Positions 1-6,986 of a stretch of 7,243 nt of DNA are shown here, piece by piece. The notes under the pieces are model-generated. The model was given only the letters and a program-made list of their open reading frames with translations. It made no database searches and was not told the DNA's origin. The translations under genes and the position numbers were made by a program. The number at the start of each line of letters is the position of its first letter. Within the stretch, counting starts at the first letter, position 1. Origin of the DNA: Oscillospiraceae bacterium (GTDB lineage: Bacteria; Bacillota; Clostridia; UBA1381); the NCBI GenBank assembly GCA_022508725.1, contig JAFLUR010000105.1:1-7243 (forward strand), given 5' to 3'.

Positions 1-1
1 T

Positions 2-826
2 GAGACTTATGCCAATATTCCGCAGATTATTATTAACGGTCCCGAATGGTTTGCCGGAATGGGAACGGAAAAATCAAAGGGAACAAAGGTATTTGCTCTC
101 GGCGGTAAGATACATAACACGGGACTTGTGGAAATTCCCATGGGAACAACGCTGCGTGAAATTGTGGATGAAATCGGCGGAGGTGTTCCGAACGGCAAAA
201 AGTTTAAGGCGGCTCAGACAGGAGGTCCGTCGGGCGGCTGTATTCCGGCGGAACATCTGGATGTGCCGATTGATTATGATAACTTAATTGAAATCGGTTC
301 AATGATGGGTTCGGGCGGACTTATAGTTATGGATGAGGATACATGTATGGTAGATATCGCCAAGTTTTTCCTTGAATTTACCGTAGATGAATCCTGCGGA
401 AAATGTACTCCGTGCCGAATCGGTACAAGACGTATGCTTGAAATTTTGGAAAAGATCACAAAAGGTCAGGCTACCATGGATGATTTGGATAAATTGGAGG
501 AATTGTGCAATCATTTATGCTCCAATTCTCTGTGCGCTCTCGGTCAGACCGCGCCCAATCCCGTAATTTCCACACTCAAATATTTCAGGGATGAATATAT
601 TGCACATATAGTAGATAAAAAATGTCCGGCGGGAGTATGTAAGGACCTTTTGCAGTATAAGGTTGATCCCGATAAGTGTAAGGGATGTACGCTGTGCGCG
701 AGAAACTGTCCGGCGAATGCTATCAGCGGCAATGTAAAAGAAGCGCATACGATCGACCCCGAAAAATGTCTGAAATGCGGCGTTTGTATGGAAAAATGCA
801 AATTCGGCGCTATTTATAAAGAGTAA
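2..826 (+). CDS. hydB: HydB, NuoF-like flavoprotein subunit of a multimeric [FeFe]-hydrogenase (5' partial)
   Basis: The reading frame is open from base 2 and ends in TAA at 824-826, so 274 residues are visible; the start lies outside the window. Family members are about 600 residues, so the N-terminal thioredoxin-like domain and most of the FMN/NADH-binding domain are missing here. Visible in order: the end of the NuoF core, an SLBB segment (about residues 30-95, with KAAQTGGPSGG), then the NuoF [4Fe-4S] site C132-x2-C135-x2-C138-x39-C178 (ESCGKCTPC ... SLCALGQ), then two ferredoxin-type [4Fe-4S] sites, C226/C229/C232/C236 and C256/C259/C262/C266. The extra C-terminal ferredoxin domain separates hydrogenase HydB from plain NuoF. 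In such complexes this subunit exchanges electrons between NAD(P)H and HydA in the cytoplasm. The gap to hydA is 15 bp, so they are co-transcribed. The electron-bifurcating role and the cofactor (NADH or NADPH) are inferred from family and context. Confidence 0.95.
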   Translation, partial: ETYANIPQIIINGPEWFAGMGTEKSKGTKVFALGGKIHNTGLVEIPMGTTLREIVDEIGGGVPNGKKFKAAQTGGPSGGCIPAEHLDVPIDYDNLIEIGSMMGSGGLIVMDEDTCMVDIAKFFLEFTVDESCGKCTPCRIGTRRMLEILEKITKGQATMDDLDKLEELCNHLCSNSLCALGQTAPNPVISTLKYFRDEYIAHIVDKKCPAGVCKDLLQYKVDPDKCKGCTLCARNCPANAISGNVKEAHTIDPEKCLKCGVCMEKCKFGAIYKE

Positions 827-841
827 GATAGGAGATATGAT

Positions 842-2584
842 ATGGAAAATGTTAATTTGAAAATAAACGGTATAGATGTCAGCGCTCCGGCAGGTTCTAC
901 CATTCTGGAGGCCGCGCGCACAGCGGGCATTAAAATTCCTACTCTTTGCTTTTTGAAGGAAATTAATGAAATAGGCGCGTGCCGTATGTGTATCGTGGAG
1001 GTAAAAGGCGCAAGAAATCTTGTTGCCGCCTGCGTTCATCCCGTAAATGAGGGTATGGAGGTTCTGACAGATACACCCAATCTTATCGAATCCAGAAGAC
1101 GCACACTGGAGCTGATTTTGTCGGATCATGAGAAAAAGTGTCTTTCATGTGTCAGAAGCGGCAAATGCGAGCTTCAGGAGCTGTGCAGTGAGCTCGGTGT
1201 TGCGGATGAGGACTATTTTGCGGGTGAATCCAATCACTATGAACCGGACACAAGCGCGGCTCACATGGTTCGCGATAATAATAAATGTATTCTTTGCAGA
1301 AGATGCTCCGCAGTTTGCGAAAAGGTACAGACGGTTGGGGTAATAGGTCCCAATAACCGCGGATTCGATACATTTATCGGTTCCCCGTTTGACATGGGTT
1401 TGGCAGATACAAGCTGTGTATCATGCGGACAATGTATAGCTGCCTGTCCGACGGGAGCGCTTTATGAAAAAGATTTTACGGATGATATTCTTTCGGCAAT
1501 TGCGGATTCCAAGAAGCATGTGCTTGTTCAGACAGCTCCCGCCGTACGCGCCGCTTTGGGCGAAGAATTCGGTTATCCCATGGGAACCGATGTGGAAGGA
1601 AAAATGGCGGCGGCTCTCAGAAGAATAGGTTTTGACAAGGTATTCGATACCAATTTCAGCGCCGATCTGACTATTATGGAGGAAGCGCATGAATTTCTGG
1701 ACAGAGTACAAAACGGCGGCGTTCTGCCTATCATAACATCGTGTTCGCCGGGCTGGGTAAAATACTGCGAGCATTATTATCCCGATCAGATCGATCATTT
1801 GTCAAGCTGCAAATCACCGCAGCAGATGTTCGGAGCGATCGCAAAGACATATTATGACGAGAAAGCCGGTATTGATCCGAAAGATATAGTATGTGTAAGC
1901 GTTATGCCGTGTACCGCCAAAAAATTTGAGATCGGACGCGAAGATCAGAATGCTGCGGGTGTGCCGGATGTTGATATATCAATTACCACAAGAGAACTGG
2001 CAAGACTTATACGAAAGGTCGGCATCGATTTCAGAAGCCTGCCGGATGAAGGCTTTGATGATCCTTTGGGAGAATCTACCGGCGCAGGCGTGATTTTCGG
2101 CGCAACAGGCGGCGTTATGGAAGCTGCGCTTCGTACAGCCGTGGAAAAATTGACAGGCGAGGAATTACCCAATGTAGACTTTAGGGAAGTACGAGGTACG
2201 GCGGGAATAAAAGAAGCGGTATATAAAGCAGCGGGTAAGGATATAAAGGTAGCTGTTGCGTCGGGATTATCCAACGCAAAGGTGATTATGGACAAAATCC
2301 GCAGCGGTGAAGCGGACTATCATTTTGTGGAAATCATGTGCTGCGAGGGCGGCTGCGTCAACGGCGGCGGTCAGCCTCATGTACACGCCGATGTGCGTAA
2401 TTTTGAAGATGTACGCACAACCCGTGCAAAGGTGCTGTATGACAACGACGCTGCCAAAACTATCCGCAAATCGCACGAAAATCCGTCAATCAAGCGTGTG
2501 TATGATGAATATTTGGGCGAGCCGGGAAGTGAGAAAGCGCATCATATTTTGCATACAACATATGTAAAAAGAACTGTAAACTGA
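842..2584 (+). CDS. hydA: HydA, catalytic subunit of [FeFe]-hydrogenase
   Basis: The protein has 580 residues and catalyses reversible H2 oxidation/proton reduction at the H-cluster. Domains in order: N-terminal [2Fe-2S] ferredoxin domain (C36, C47, C50, C64); His-Cys3 [4Fe-4S] site (H96, C100, C103, C109); two ferredoxin [4Fe-4S] sites (C149/C152/C155/C159 and C192/C195/C198/C202); H-cluster domain from about residue 225 with L1 TSCSPGW (C301), L2 MPCTAKK (C357) and L3 EIMCCEGGCVNGGGQP (C501, C505); C-terminal small-subunit-like region ending near SEKAHHILH. The length matches M3-type enzymes such as C. pasteurianum CpI (about 574 residues). It lacks the additional C-terminal FeS extension of the longer Thermotoga HydA. 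AGGAG at 830-834 sits 7 nt before the ATG. L1 carries Ser after Cys where CpI has Cys-Cys, with additional Cys at 323 and 500. The partnership with HydB is supported by adjacency. Confidence 0.97.
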   Translation: MENVNLKINGIDVSAPAGSTILEAARTAGIKIPTLCFLKEINEIGACRMCIVEVKGARNLVAACVHPVNEGMEVLTDTPNLIESRRRTLELILSDHEKKCLSCVRSGKCELQELCSELGVADEDYFAGESNHYEPDTSAAHMVRDNNKCILCRRCSAVCEKVQTVGVIGPNNRGFDTFIGSPFDMGLADTSCVSCGQCIAACPTGALYEKDFTDDILSAIADSKKHVLVQTAPAVRAALGEEFGYPMGTDVEGKMAAALRRIGFDKVFDTNFSADLTIMEEAHEFLDRVQNGGVLPIITSCSPGWVKYCEHYYPDQIDHLSSCKSPQQMFGAIAKTYYDEKAGIDPKDIVCVSVMPCTAKKFEIGREDQNAAGVPDVDISITTRELARLIRKVGIDFRSLPDEGFDDPLGESTGAGVIFGATGGVMEAALRTAVEKLTGEELPNVDFREVRGTAGIKEAVYKAAGKDIKVAVASGLSNAKVIMDKIRSGEADYHFVEIMCCEGGCVNGGGQPHVHADVRNFEDVRTTRAKVLYDNDAAKTIRKSHENPSIKRVYDEYLGEPGSEKAHHILHTTYVKRTVN

Positions 2585-2594
2585 TTTAAAAAAA

Positions 2595-2611
2595 TGCGGC
2601 GTCTTGCCGCA
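2595..2611 (+). terminator. small GC-rich hairpin after hydA
   Basis: TGCGGC, a 5-nt loop and GCCGCA form a perfect 6-bp stem starting 10 bases after the hydA stop. No U-tract follows (AGATTTATC), so it is probably a minor 3'-end stabilising hairpin in front of the stronger terminator at 2626-2672. Confidence 0.45.
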
Positions 2612-2620
2612 GATTTATCA

Positions 2621-2675
2621 ACCGGAAACGGCAACCTGCCGCGTATATATTACGCAGCGCAGGTTGCCGTTTTAA
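2621..2675 (+). terminator. strong intrinsic terminator between hydA and the maturation genes
   Basis: The arm AAACGGCAACCTGC (2626-2639) is perfectly complementary to GCAGGTTGCCGTTT (2659-2672), a 14-bp stem. Inside it GCGTA (2641-2645) and TACGC (2651-2655) add a further 5-bp stem capped by TATAT, with a small internal loop (C opposite AGC). The U-tract is short (TTTT, 2670-2673, partly within the stem). CCGG on both flanks can extend the base. It could work in both directions because the left arm is preceded by A-rich sequence. It divides the hydBA transcript from the downstream genes, though readthrough is possible. Confidence 0.75.
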
Positions 2676-2689
2676 CCGGGGGCGGAAAA

Positions 2690-2741
2690 CTTAAAGTAAT
2701 TGATTTTAAGAATACAAAATGCCGTCAGTGTAAAATACTAT
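2690..2741 (+). promoter_or_regulatory. weak promoter/operator candidate upstream of the TM1266-family gene
   Basis: A promoter is expected here because a strong terminator lies just upstream and a gene starts at 2763. The inverted repeat CTTAAA (2690-2695) / TTTAAG (2705-2710), with a 9-nt spacer, could be an operator or part of a promoter. Possible -10 boxes are TAAAAT (2731-2736) and TACTAT (2736-2741), but no good -35 lies at the right distance. The call rests mainly on position and AT-richness. Confidence 0.25.
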
Positions 2742-2762
2742 TCCCGGAAGGAGGAAGGACAA

Positions 2763-3020
2763 GTGAATACAAGAGTTGCGGTTATGAGTATTATCGTTGA
2801 AAACAATGATACCGTTGAGTCTCTCAATAAAATATTGCATGAATACGGCGACTATATAATAGGACGAATGGGAATCCCGTATCACAAAAGAAAAATAAAT
2901 ATAATAAGTATTGCTGTAGATGCTCCGCAGGATACTATTTCCGCTTTGGCCGGCAAAGTGGGTAATTTGCAGGGAATAAGCGTTAAAACGGCATTGTCCG
3001 AGGTAAAAACGGATGAATGA
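2763..3020 (+). CDS. TM1266-family small protein associated with [FeFe]-hydrogenase (putative regulator)
   Basis: The protein has 85 residues when read from GTG at 2763. This start is chosen because AAGGAGG (2748-2754) lies 8 nt upstream and because the protein then opens with NTRVAVMSIIVEN, as the family does; an ATG further upstream in frame (2700) would run through the ribosome site. Recognisable features are the N-terminal beta strand, LNKILHEYGDYIIGRMGIPY in the middle, the strand NIISIAVDAP, and a C-terminal GKVGNLQGISVKT. This small alpha/beta (NikR-C/ACT-like) family is known as the iron-only hydrogenase system putative regulator (TM1266 type). It is regularly found with hydE/hydF/hydG, and its function is unproven. 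No DNA-binding domain is visible. Its last 8 bases overlap the hydE start (ATGAATGA), which suggests translational coupling. Confidence 0.88.
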   Translation: MNTRVAVMSIIVENNDTVESLNKILHEYGDYIIGRMGIPYHKRKINIISIAVDAPQDTISALAGKVGNLQGISVKTALSEVKTDE

Positions 3021-4212
3021 CAGATTATACACACTGATTGAAACGCTTGAGAAGCAGCATAGTCTTTCTCTTGAAGATTATGAGTATATCATCGAAAATT
3101 ACAGCGCCGACGCCGCTCAAATTTTGTCTGAGAAAGCGGTCGGGATAAGAAAAGAAATTTACGGAAACAAAATATTTGTCCGCGGACTTATCGAAATAAG
3201 CAATATTTGTAAAAATGATTGCTTTTACTGCGGTATCAGAAAAAGCAATGAAAATTGTATCCGCTACAGATTGTCTCCCAAACAAATTCTCGAATGTGCC
3301 GATGAAGGGTATTCTCTCGGATTTCGTACCTTTGTTATGCAGGGTGGTGAGGACGGATATTTTACCGATGAGATTTTATGTGATATTATAAGAGCAATAA
3401 AAGAAAAATATCCCGATTGTGCCGTAACGCTTTCGATGGGAGAACGCAGCCGGGAAAGCTGCCGGCGTTTGTACGATGCCGGAGCGGACAGATATCTGCT
3501 GCGTCATGAAACCGCCATGAAAGAGCATTATGAAAAGCTGCATCCGAAAGAGATGTCGTTTCAAAATCGTATTGATTGTCTGCATGACTTACGGGAAATC
3601 GGTTATCAGGTGGGCTGCGGATTTATGGTCGGTTCTCCGTTTCAGACGAGCCGGGCTTTGGCTATGGATTTGAAATTTACAGAAGAATTTAAGCCCGATA
3701 TGTGCGGTATCGGTCCGTTTATCCCGCACAAAAGCACACCGTTCGCAAAGAAGTCTCCCGGTACACTTGAAATGACCTGCTATATGCTGTCTGTGATCAG
3801 GTTGATTCATCCGCCGGTACTGCTGCCGTCAACAACGGCGCTCGGCACAATTCATCCGTATGGCAGAGAGAGGGGAATACTGTCGGGTGCAAACGTTGTG
3901 ATGCCTAATTTATCACCTGTCTCCGTTCGGAAAAAATATGAGCTTTATGATAATAAAATCTGCACCGGAGAAGAATCCGCGCAATGCAGAGACTGTCTGA
4001 ATCAAAGAATGTCCTCGATCGGTTATGAAATCGTAACGGATCGGGGGGATATAATAAAATCTGAGGATAAGAGAAATCTGCCCCCAAAGAAAGGAAAATT
4101 AAAATGGCTGTTTATAATCCGAAATCACTTAAAGCCGACGAGTTCATTAATGATGATGAAATTCGCCGGACGCTTGCCTATGCCCGGGCAAATAAAAACA
4201 ATGCTGAATTGA
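3013..4212 (+). CDS. hydE: HydE, radical SAM maturase of the [FeFe]-hydrogenase H-cluster
   Basis: The frame codes for 399 residues. The radical SAM cluster motif CKNDCFYC (C66, C70, C73) sits after a conserved IEISNICKN stretch; MQGGEDGYF is the expected GGE-type SAM-binding motif. A second cysteine set C317-x7-C325-x2-C328 matches the auxiliary FeS site seen in some HydE proteins and not required for activity. HydE acts with HydG and HydF in making the 2Fe subcluster, working on the HydG-derived Fe(CO)2(CN)-cysteine product. It starts inside the end of the upstream gene with only a weak site (GAGG, 3000-3003), so coupled translation is likely. Most HydE proteins end at about 350 residues, close to GYEIVTDRGD (D346) here. 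The remaining 53 residues look unlike the family, and the last 109 bases overlap hydG out of frame. A lost stop or an indel near the G6 run (4043-4048) may explain this. Confidence 0.93.
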   Translation: MNDRLYTLIETLEKQHSLSLEDYEYIIENYSADAAQILSEKAVGIRKEIYGNKIFVRGLIEISNICKNDCFYCGIRKSNENCIRYRLSPKQILECADEGYSLGFRTFVMQGGEDGYFTDEILCDIIRAIKEKYPDCAVTLSMGERSRESCRRLYDAGADRYLLRHETAMKEHYEKLHPKEMSFQNRIDCLHDLREIGYQVGCGFMVGSPFQTSRALAMDLKFTEEFKPDMCGIGPFIPHKSTPFAKKSPGTLEMTCYMLSVIRLIHPPVLLPSTTALGTIHPYGRERGILSGANVVMPNLSPVSVRKKYELYDNKICTGEESAQCRDCLNQRMSSIGYEIVTDRGDIIKSEDKRNLPPKKGKLKWLFIIRNHLKPTSSLMMMKFAGRLPMPGQIKTMLN

Positions 4213-5552
4213 TAGATCAAATAATTGAAAAGGCAAGACCCAAAAAAACAGCAAACGGCTGTACATGCACGGGACTTACTCATCGTGAGGCTTCCGTATT
4301 GCTTGAATGCGAAATACCTGAAAAGATTGAAAAAATTTATGAGGTGGCCGAGGAAATTAAGCTGGCGTTTTACGGGAACCGGATAGTCATATTCGCTCCG
4401 CTTTATCTCTCAAATTATTGTGTAAACGGATGTGTATATTGTCCATATCATTTGAAAAACAAGCATATTCCTCGAAAAAAGCTTTCCTTGGAGGATGTTA
4501 AAGCGGAGGTTATCGCCTTACAGGACATGGGACATAAACGTCTTGCCATCGAATCCGGCGAGGATCCCGTTAATAATCCGATAGAATATATTCTTGACTG
4601 TATAAAGACAATTTACAGCGTCCATCACAAAAACGGTGATATACGCCGTGTAAATGTAAATATCGCCGCCACTACCGCAGAGAATTATAAAAGGCTTAAA
4701 GAAGCGGGTATCGGCACATATATTTTATTTCAGGAAACCTATCATAAGCAAAGCTATGAAAAGCTGCATCCCACAGGTCCGAAGCATGATTACGCATATC
4801 ATACCGAAGCTATGGACAGAGCGATGGAAGCCGGCATTGATGATGTGGGTCTGGGTGTTTTGTTCGGCCTTGAAATGTATAAATACGAATTTGCCGGTCT
4901 TATTATGCACGCAGAGCATCTTGAAGCGGTCCATGGAGTCGGCCCGCATACTATCAGCGTGCCCCGTGTTAAACGGGCGGATGATATTGATCCCGCGGCG
5001 TTTGATAACGGCATCGATGATGAAACCTTTGCGAAAATTGTGGCGTGTATTCGACTGGCTGTTCCGTATACCGGTATGATCATATCTACCAGAGAAACCG
5101 AGGAAGTACGCTCTAAGCTGCTTCGTCTCGGCATATCGCAGGTAAGCGGGGGTTCGCGTACTTCCGTCGGCGGTTATACGGAAGAGGAACGTCCGAGTGA
5201 TACCGAGCAGTTTGATGTTTCGGACCGGCGCTCGTTGGATGAGGTTGTGCGCTGGCTTATGGAAAACGGACATATTCCGTCCTTCTGTACGGCGTGCTAT
5301 CGGGAAGGGCGAACGGGAGACAGATTTATGACTCTTTGCAAAAACGGGCAGATTCTCAATTGCTGTCATCCAAACGCCTTAATGACGTTATCGGAGTATC
5401 TGGAGGATTACGCATCCGAAAAGACCAAAGAGGTCGGTTACAAAATGATCGATAAGGAACTGGAGCGTATACCGACAGATAAAGTGCGTGAAATTGCAGC
5501 GCGGAATATCCTTGATATTAAAAATTCCGACAGACGTGATTTTCGGTTTTAA
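4104..5552 (+). CDS. hydG: HydG, radical SAM tyrosine lyase making CO and cyanide for the H-cluster
   Basis: The 482-residue length is usual for HydG (about 470-480). The radical SAM motif is CVNGCVYC (C106, C110, C113), preceded by PLYLSNY. The C-terminal auxiliary cluster motif is CTAC plus a downstream cysteine: C395-x2-C398-x22-C421, the CX2CX22C pattern that distinguishes HydG from its relative ThiH. The enzyme splits tyrosine to p-cresol and dehydroglycine and converts the latter to CO and CN- bound to the auxiliary-cluster iron. AAGGA at 4091-4095 lies 8 nt before the ATG, and MAVYNPKSLKADEFI is a convincing N-terminus, so the start is well supported even though the hydE frame still runs across it. 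No clear intrinsic terminator follows; an inverted-repeat element begins 6 bases after the stop. Confidence 0.97.
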   Translation: MAVYNPKSLKADEFINDDEIRRTLAYARANKNNAELIDQIIEKARPKKTANGCTCTGLTHREASVLLECEIPEKIEKIYEVAEEIKLAFYGNRIVIFAPLYLSNYCVNGCVYCPYHLKNKHIPRKKLSLEDVKAEVIALQDMGHKRLAIESGEDPVNNPIEYILDCIKTIYSVHHKNGDIRRVNVNIAATTAENYKRLKEAGIGTYILFQETYHKQSYEKLHPTGPKHDYAYHTEAMDRAMEAGIDDVGLGVLFGLEMYKYEFAGLIMHAEHLEAVHGVGPHTISVPRVKRADDIDPAAFDNGIDDETFAKIVACIRLAVPYTGMIISTRETEEVRSKLLRLGISQVSGGSRTSVGGYTEEERPSDTEQFDVSDRRSLDEVVRWLMENGHIPSFCTACYREGRTGDRFMTLCKNGQILNCCHPNALMTLSEYLEDYASEKTKEVGYKMIDKELERIPTDKVREIAARNILDIKNSDRRDFRF

Positions 5553-5661
5553 TAAGAATTACTGCTCCCCGAATTAAGTCTTGAATAATTTATGCGAAGA
5601 ATAAACTGCGAAAGTTAAGGAAAAAATCGTAGTAAAACGTGTGTTTTTTCGTAAATTAAGA

Positions 5662-5698
5662 TTACATTTAAATCAGTGTTTACTTAGGATTTTATAGT
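5662..5698 (+). promoter_or_regulatory. possible hydF promoter inside the inverted-repeat element
   Basis: TTACAT (5662-5667) and TAGGAT (5685-5690) are spaced 17 bp and could be weak -35/-10 boxes. TATAGT (5693-5698) is a better -10 but has no matching -35. A transcript from here would lack the left repeat arm. Low confidence. Confidence 0.25.
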
Positions 5699-5729
5699 TT
5701 GGGCGATCAGAAAAATTCAAGAGTTAATT

Positions 5730-5737
5730 GGGGGGAG
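5730..5737 (+). promoter_or_regulatory. hydF ribosome binding site within the right repeat arm
   Basis: GGGGGGAG lies 7 nt upstream of the hydF ATG at 5745. In any transcript that also carries 5559-5586 it is exactly complementary, apart from one bulge, to CTCCCC in the left arm, so it could be masked. Confidence 0.65.
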
Positions 5738-5744
5738 CAATAAC

Positions 5745-6947
5745 ATGGGAATGAATGATGTTGCATCGGCAGAGAGAGTTCATATCGGTTTTTTCGGTAT
5801 GCGTAACGCAGGTAAGTCCAGCGTTGTGAATGCTGTTACAGGGCAGAATTTAGCCGTTGTTTCAAATATTAAAGGCACTACTACCGATCCCGTAAAAAAG
5901 GCAATGGAGCTTTTGCCTATCGGACCTGTGGTAATCATTGACACACCGGGACTGGACGATGTCGGAGAACTGGGCAAGCTGAGAATATCAAAAGCAAAAC
6001 AAATTCTGGCGCAAACGGATATTGCGGTACTGGTTGTTGATGCCGTAAAAGGAATCTGCAAGGCGGATAATGAATTGATTTCCGTCTTTAAAGACAGGAA
6101 ACTGCCGTATATTATTGTTTATAATAAATCGGATTTGGTTAAGGAACAAAAACCGGCAACCGGTAATGAGCTTTATGTAAGCGCGCTGAAAAAAGAAAAT
6201 ATAGATTTGTTAAAGGAAAAAATCGGAGAATTTGCGGTCGATATAAAAAACAATAATCATATTATCGCTGATCTTCTTGTCCGGGGCGACATGGTGGTTT
6301 TGGTTATTCCTATTGACGAATCCGCACCTAAAGGGAGGTTAATTCTTCCTCAGCAACAGACGATGCGTGAAATTCTTGATGCACATTGCTGTGCCGTGGC
6401 ATGCCGGGAAACCGAATTAAAGGAAACACTTGAGGCGCTTTCGGCACCGCCGAGGCTGGTTGTCACGGACTCACAGGTATTCGGGCGGGTAGGAGAGATT
6501 GTACCCGAAAATATAATGCTCACTTCATTTTCCGTTTTATTCGCCCGTTATAAGGGCGACTTGACAGAGCTTGTAAAAGGAGCGGCAAAGCTGTCACGGC
6601 TTAAACCGGGCGATAAAATACTTATTTCGGAAGGATGTACCCATCATCGGCAGTGCAACGATATAGGCACGGTAAAATTACCGGCGTGGATTGAAAGCTT
6701 TACAAAAGCAAAAATCGAATTTGACTTCACCTCCGGGACGGAATTTCCCGATAATTTGTCTGAATATGCACTGATCGTACACTGCGGCGGATGTATGCTT
6801 AATGAAAAAGAGATGAAGCATCGTATTGAACAGGCAAAATCCGAAGGCGTACCGATTGTTAATTACGGTATCGCAATAGCGCGGATGCACGGTATTTTGG
6901 AACGCAGTCTGCGTCCGTTTCCCGGAATTTTAAAAATTCTTACTTAA
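5745..6947 (+). CDS. hydF: HydF, GTPase scaffold protein for the 2Fe subcluster of [FeFe]-hydrogenase
   Basis: The 400-residue length is typical. The N-terminal GTPase domain has the P-loop GMRNAGKS (residues 18-25), switch I threonines at 45-47 (KGTTTDP), G3 DTPGL (66-70) and G4 NKSD (127-130). A dimerisation region follows, then a C-terminal FeS-binding domain with C298-T-H300 and H346-C347-G-G-C350, spaced as the CxHx46CxxC pattern of HydF. HydF carries the diiron precursor from HydE/HydG to apo-HydA, with GTP hydrolysis modulating the interaction. The ATG at 5745 is chosen because GGGGGGAG precedes it by 7 nt; an ATG two codons later is also possible. It is separated from hydG by 192 bp, unlike the tightly packed genes before it, and is bracketed by direct copies of a repeat (5572-5622 and 7156-7206). 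The coding sequence itself looks intact and similar in composition to its neighbours. Confidence 0.97.
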   Translation: MGMNDVASAERVHIGFFGMRNAGKSSVVNAVTGQNLAVVSNIKGTTTDPVKKAMELLPIGPVVIIDTPGLDDVGELGKLRISKAKQILAQTDIAVLVVDAVKGICKADNELISVFKDRKLPYIIVYNKSDLVKEQKPATGNELYVSALKKENIDLLKEKIGEFAVDIKNNNHIIADLLVRGDMVVLVIPIDESAPKGRLILPQQQTMREILDAHCCAVACRETELKETLEALSAPPRLVVTDSQVFGRVGEIVPENIMLTSFSVLFARYKGDLTELVKGAAKLSRLKPGDKILISEGCTHHRQCNDIGTVKLPAWIESFTKAKIEFDFTSGTEFPDNLSEYALIVHCGGCMLNEKEMKHRIEQAKSEGVPIVNYGIAIARMHGILERSLRPFPGILKILT

Positions 6948-6986
6948 AAGGGGATGTTCCGACGCTCACCTGCACCTACCGTTTCA

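Larger units (their letters stand above)
5559..5743. repeat. inverted-repeat element filling the hydG-hydF gap (MITE-like or IS-derived)
   Basis: The left end 5559-5586 (TTACTGCTCCCC / GAATTAAGTCTTGAAT) is the reverse complement of the right end 5715-5743 (ATTCAAGAGTTAATT / GGGGGGAGCAATAA) at about 25 of 28 positions with one gap. About 128 bases of AT-rich sequence separate the arms and contain no gene. The left arm continues to about 5622 in a second copy at 7144-7206, so it belongs to a dispersed repeat. The right arm contains the hydF ribosome site. No convincing target-site duplication can be read next to the ends. Alternatives are a miniature transposable element, two opposed IS-leader fragments, or a genuine regulatory stem. 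Confidence 0.7.

Noticed and set aside
515..1129. Open - strand frame of 204 codons opposite hydB/hydA
   Set aside because: It lies wholly opposite two clearly conserved FeS-protein genes; its composition is what antisense of such coding gives, and no ribosome site is seen.
2700..2762. Longer start (ATG at 2700) for the TM1266-family protein
   Set aside because: The added 21 residues are translated ribosome-site and spacer sequence and do not fit the family; GTG at 2763 has an optimal site.
2594..2800. Open frame of 68 codons on the + strand between hydA and the TM1266-family gene
   Set aside because: It runs through both terminator hairpins and the ribosome site of the next gene, has no ribosome site of its own and no recognisable motif.
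3529..4771. Identical 17-base string TATGAAAAGCTGCATCC in hydE (3529-3545) and hydG (4755-4771)
   Set aside because: It encodes the YEKLHP motif shared by these related radical SAM enzymes, so it reflects protein homology rather than a mobile or regulatory repeat.
4725..5369. Open - strand frame of 214 codons opposite hydG
   Set aside because: Antisense shadow of a conserved HydG region containing the auxiliary-cluster motif; no family resemblance.
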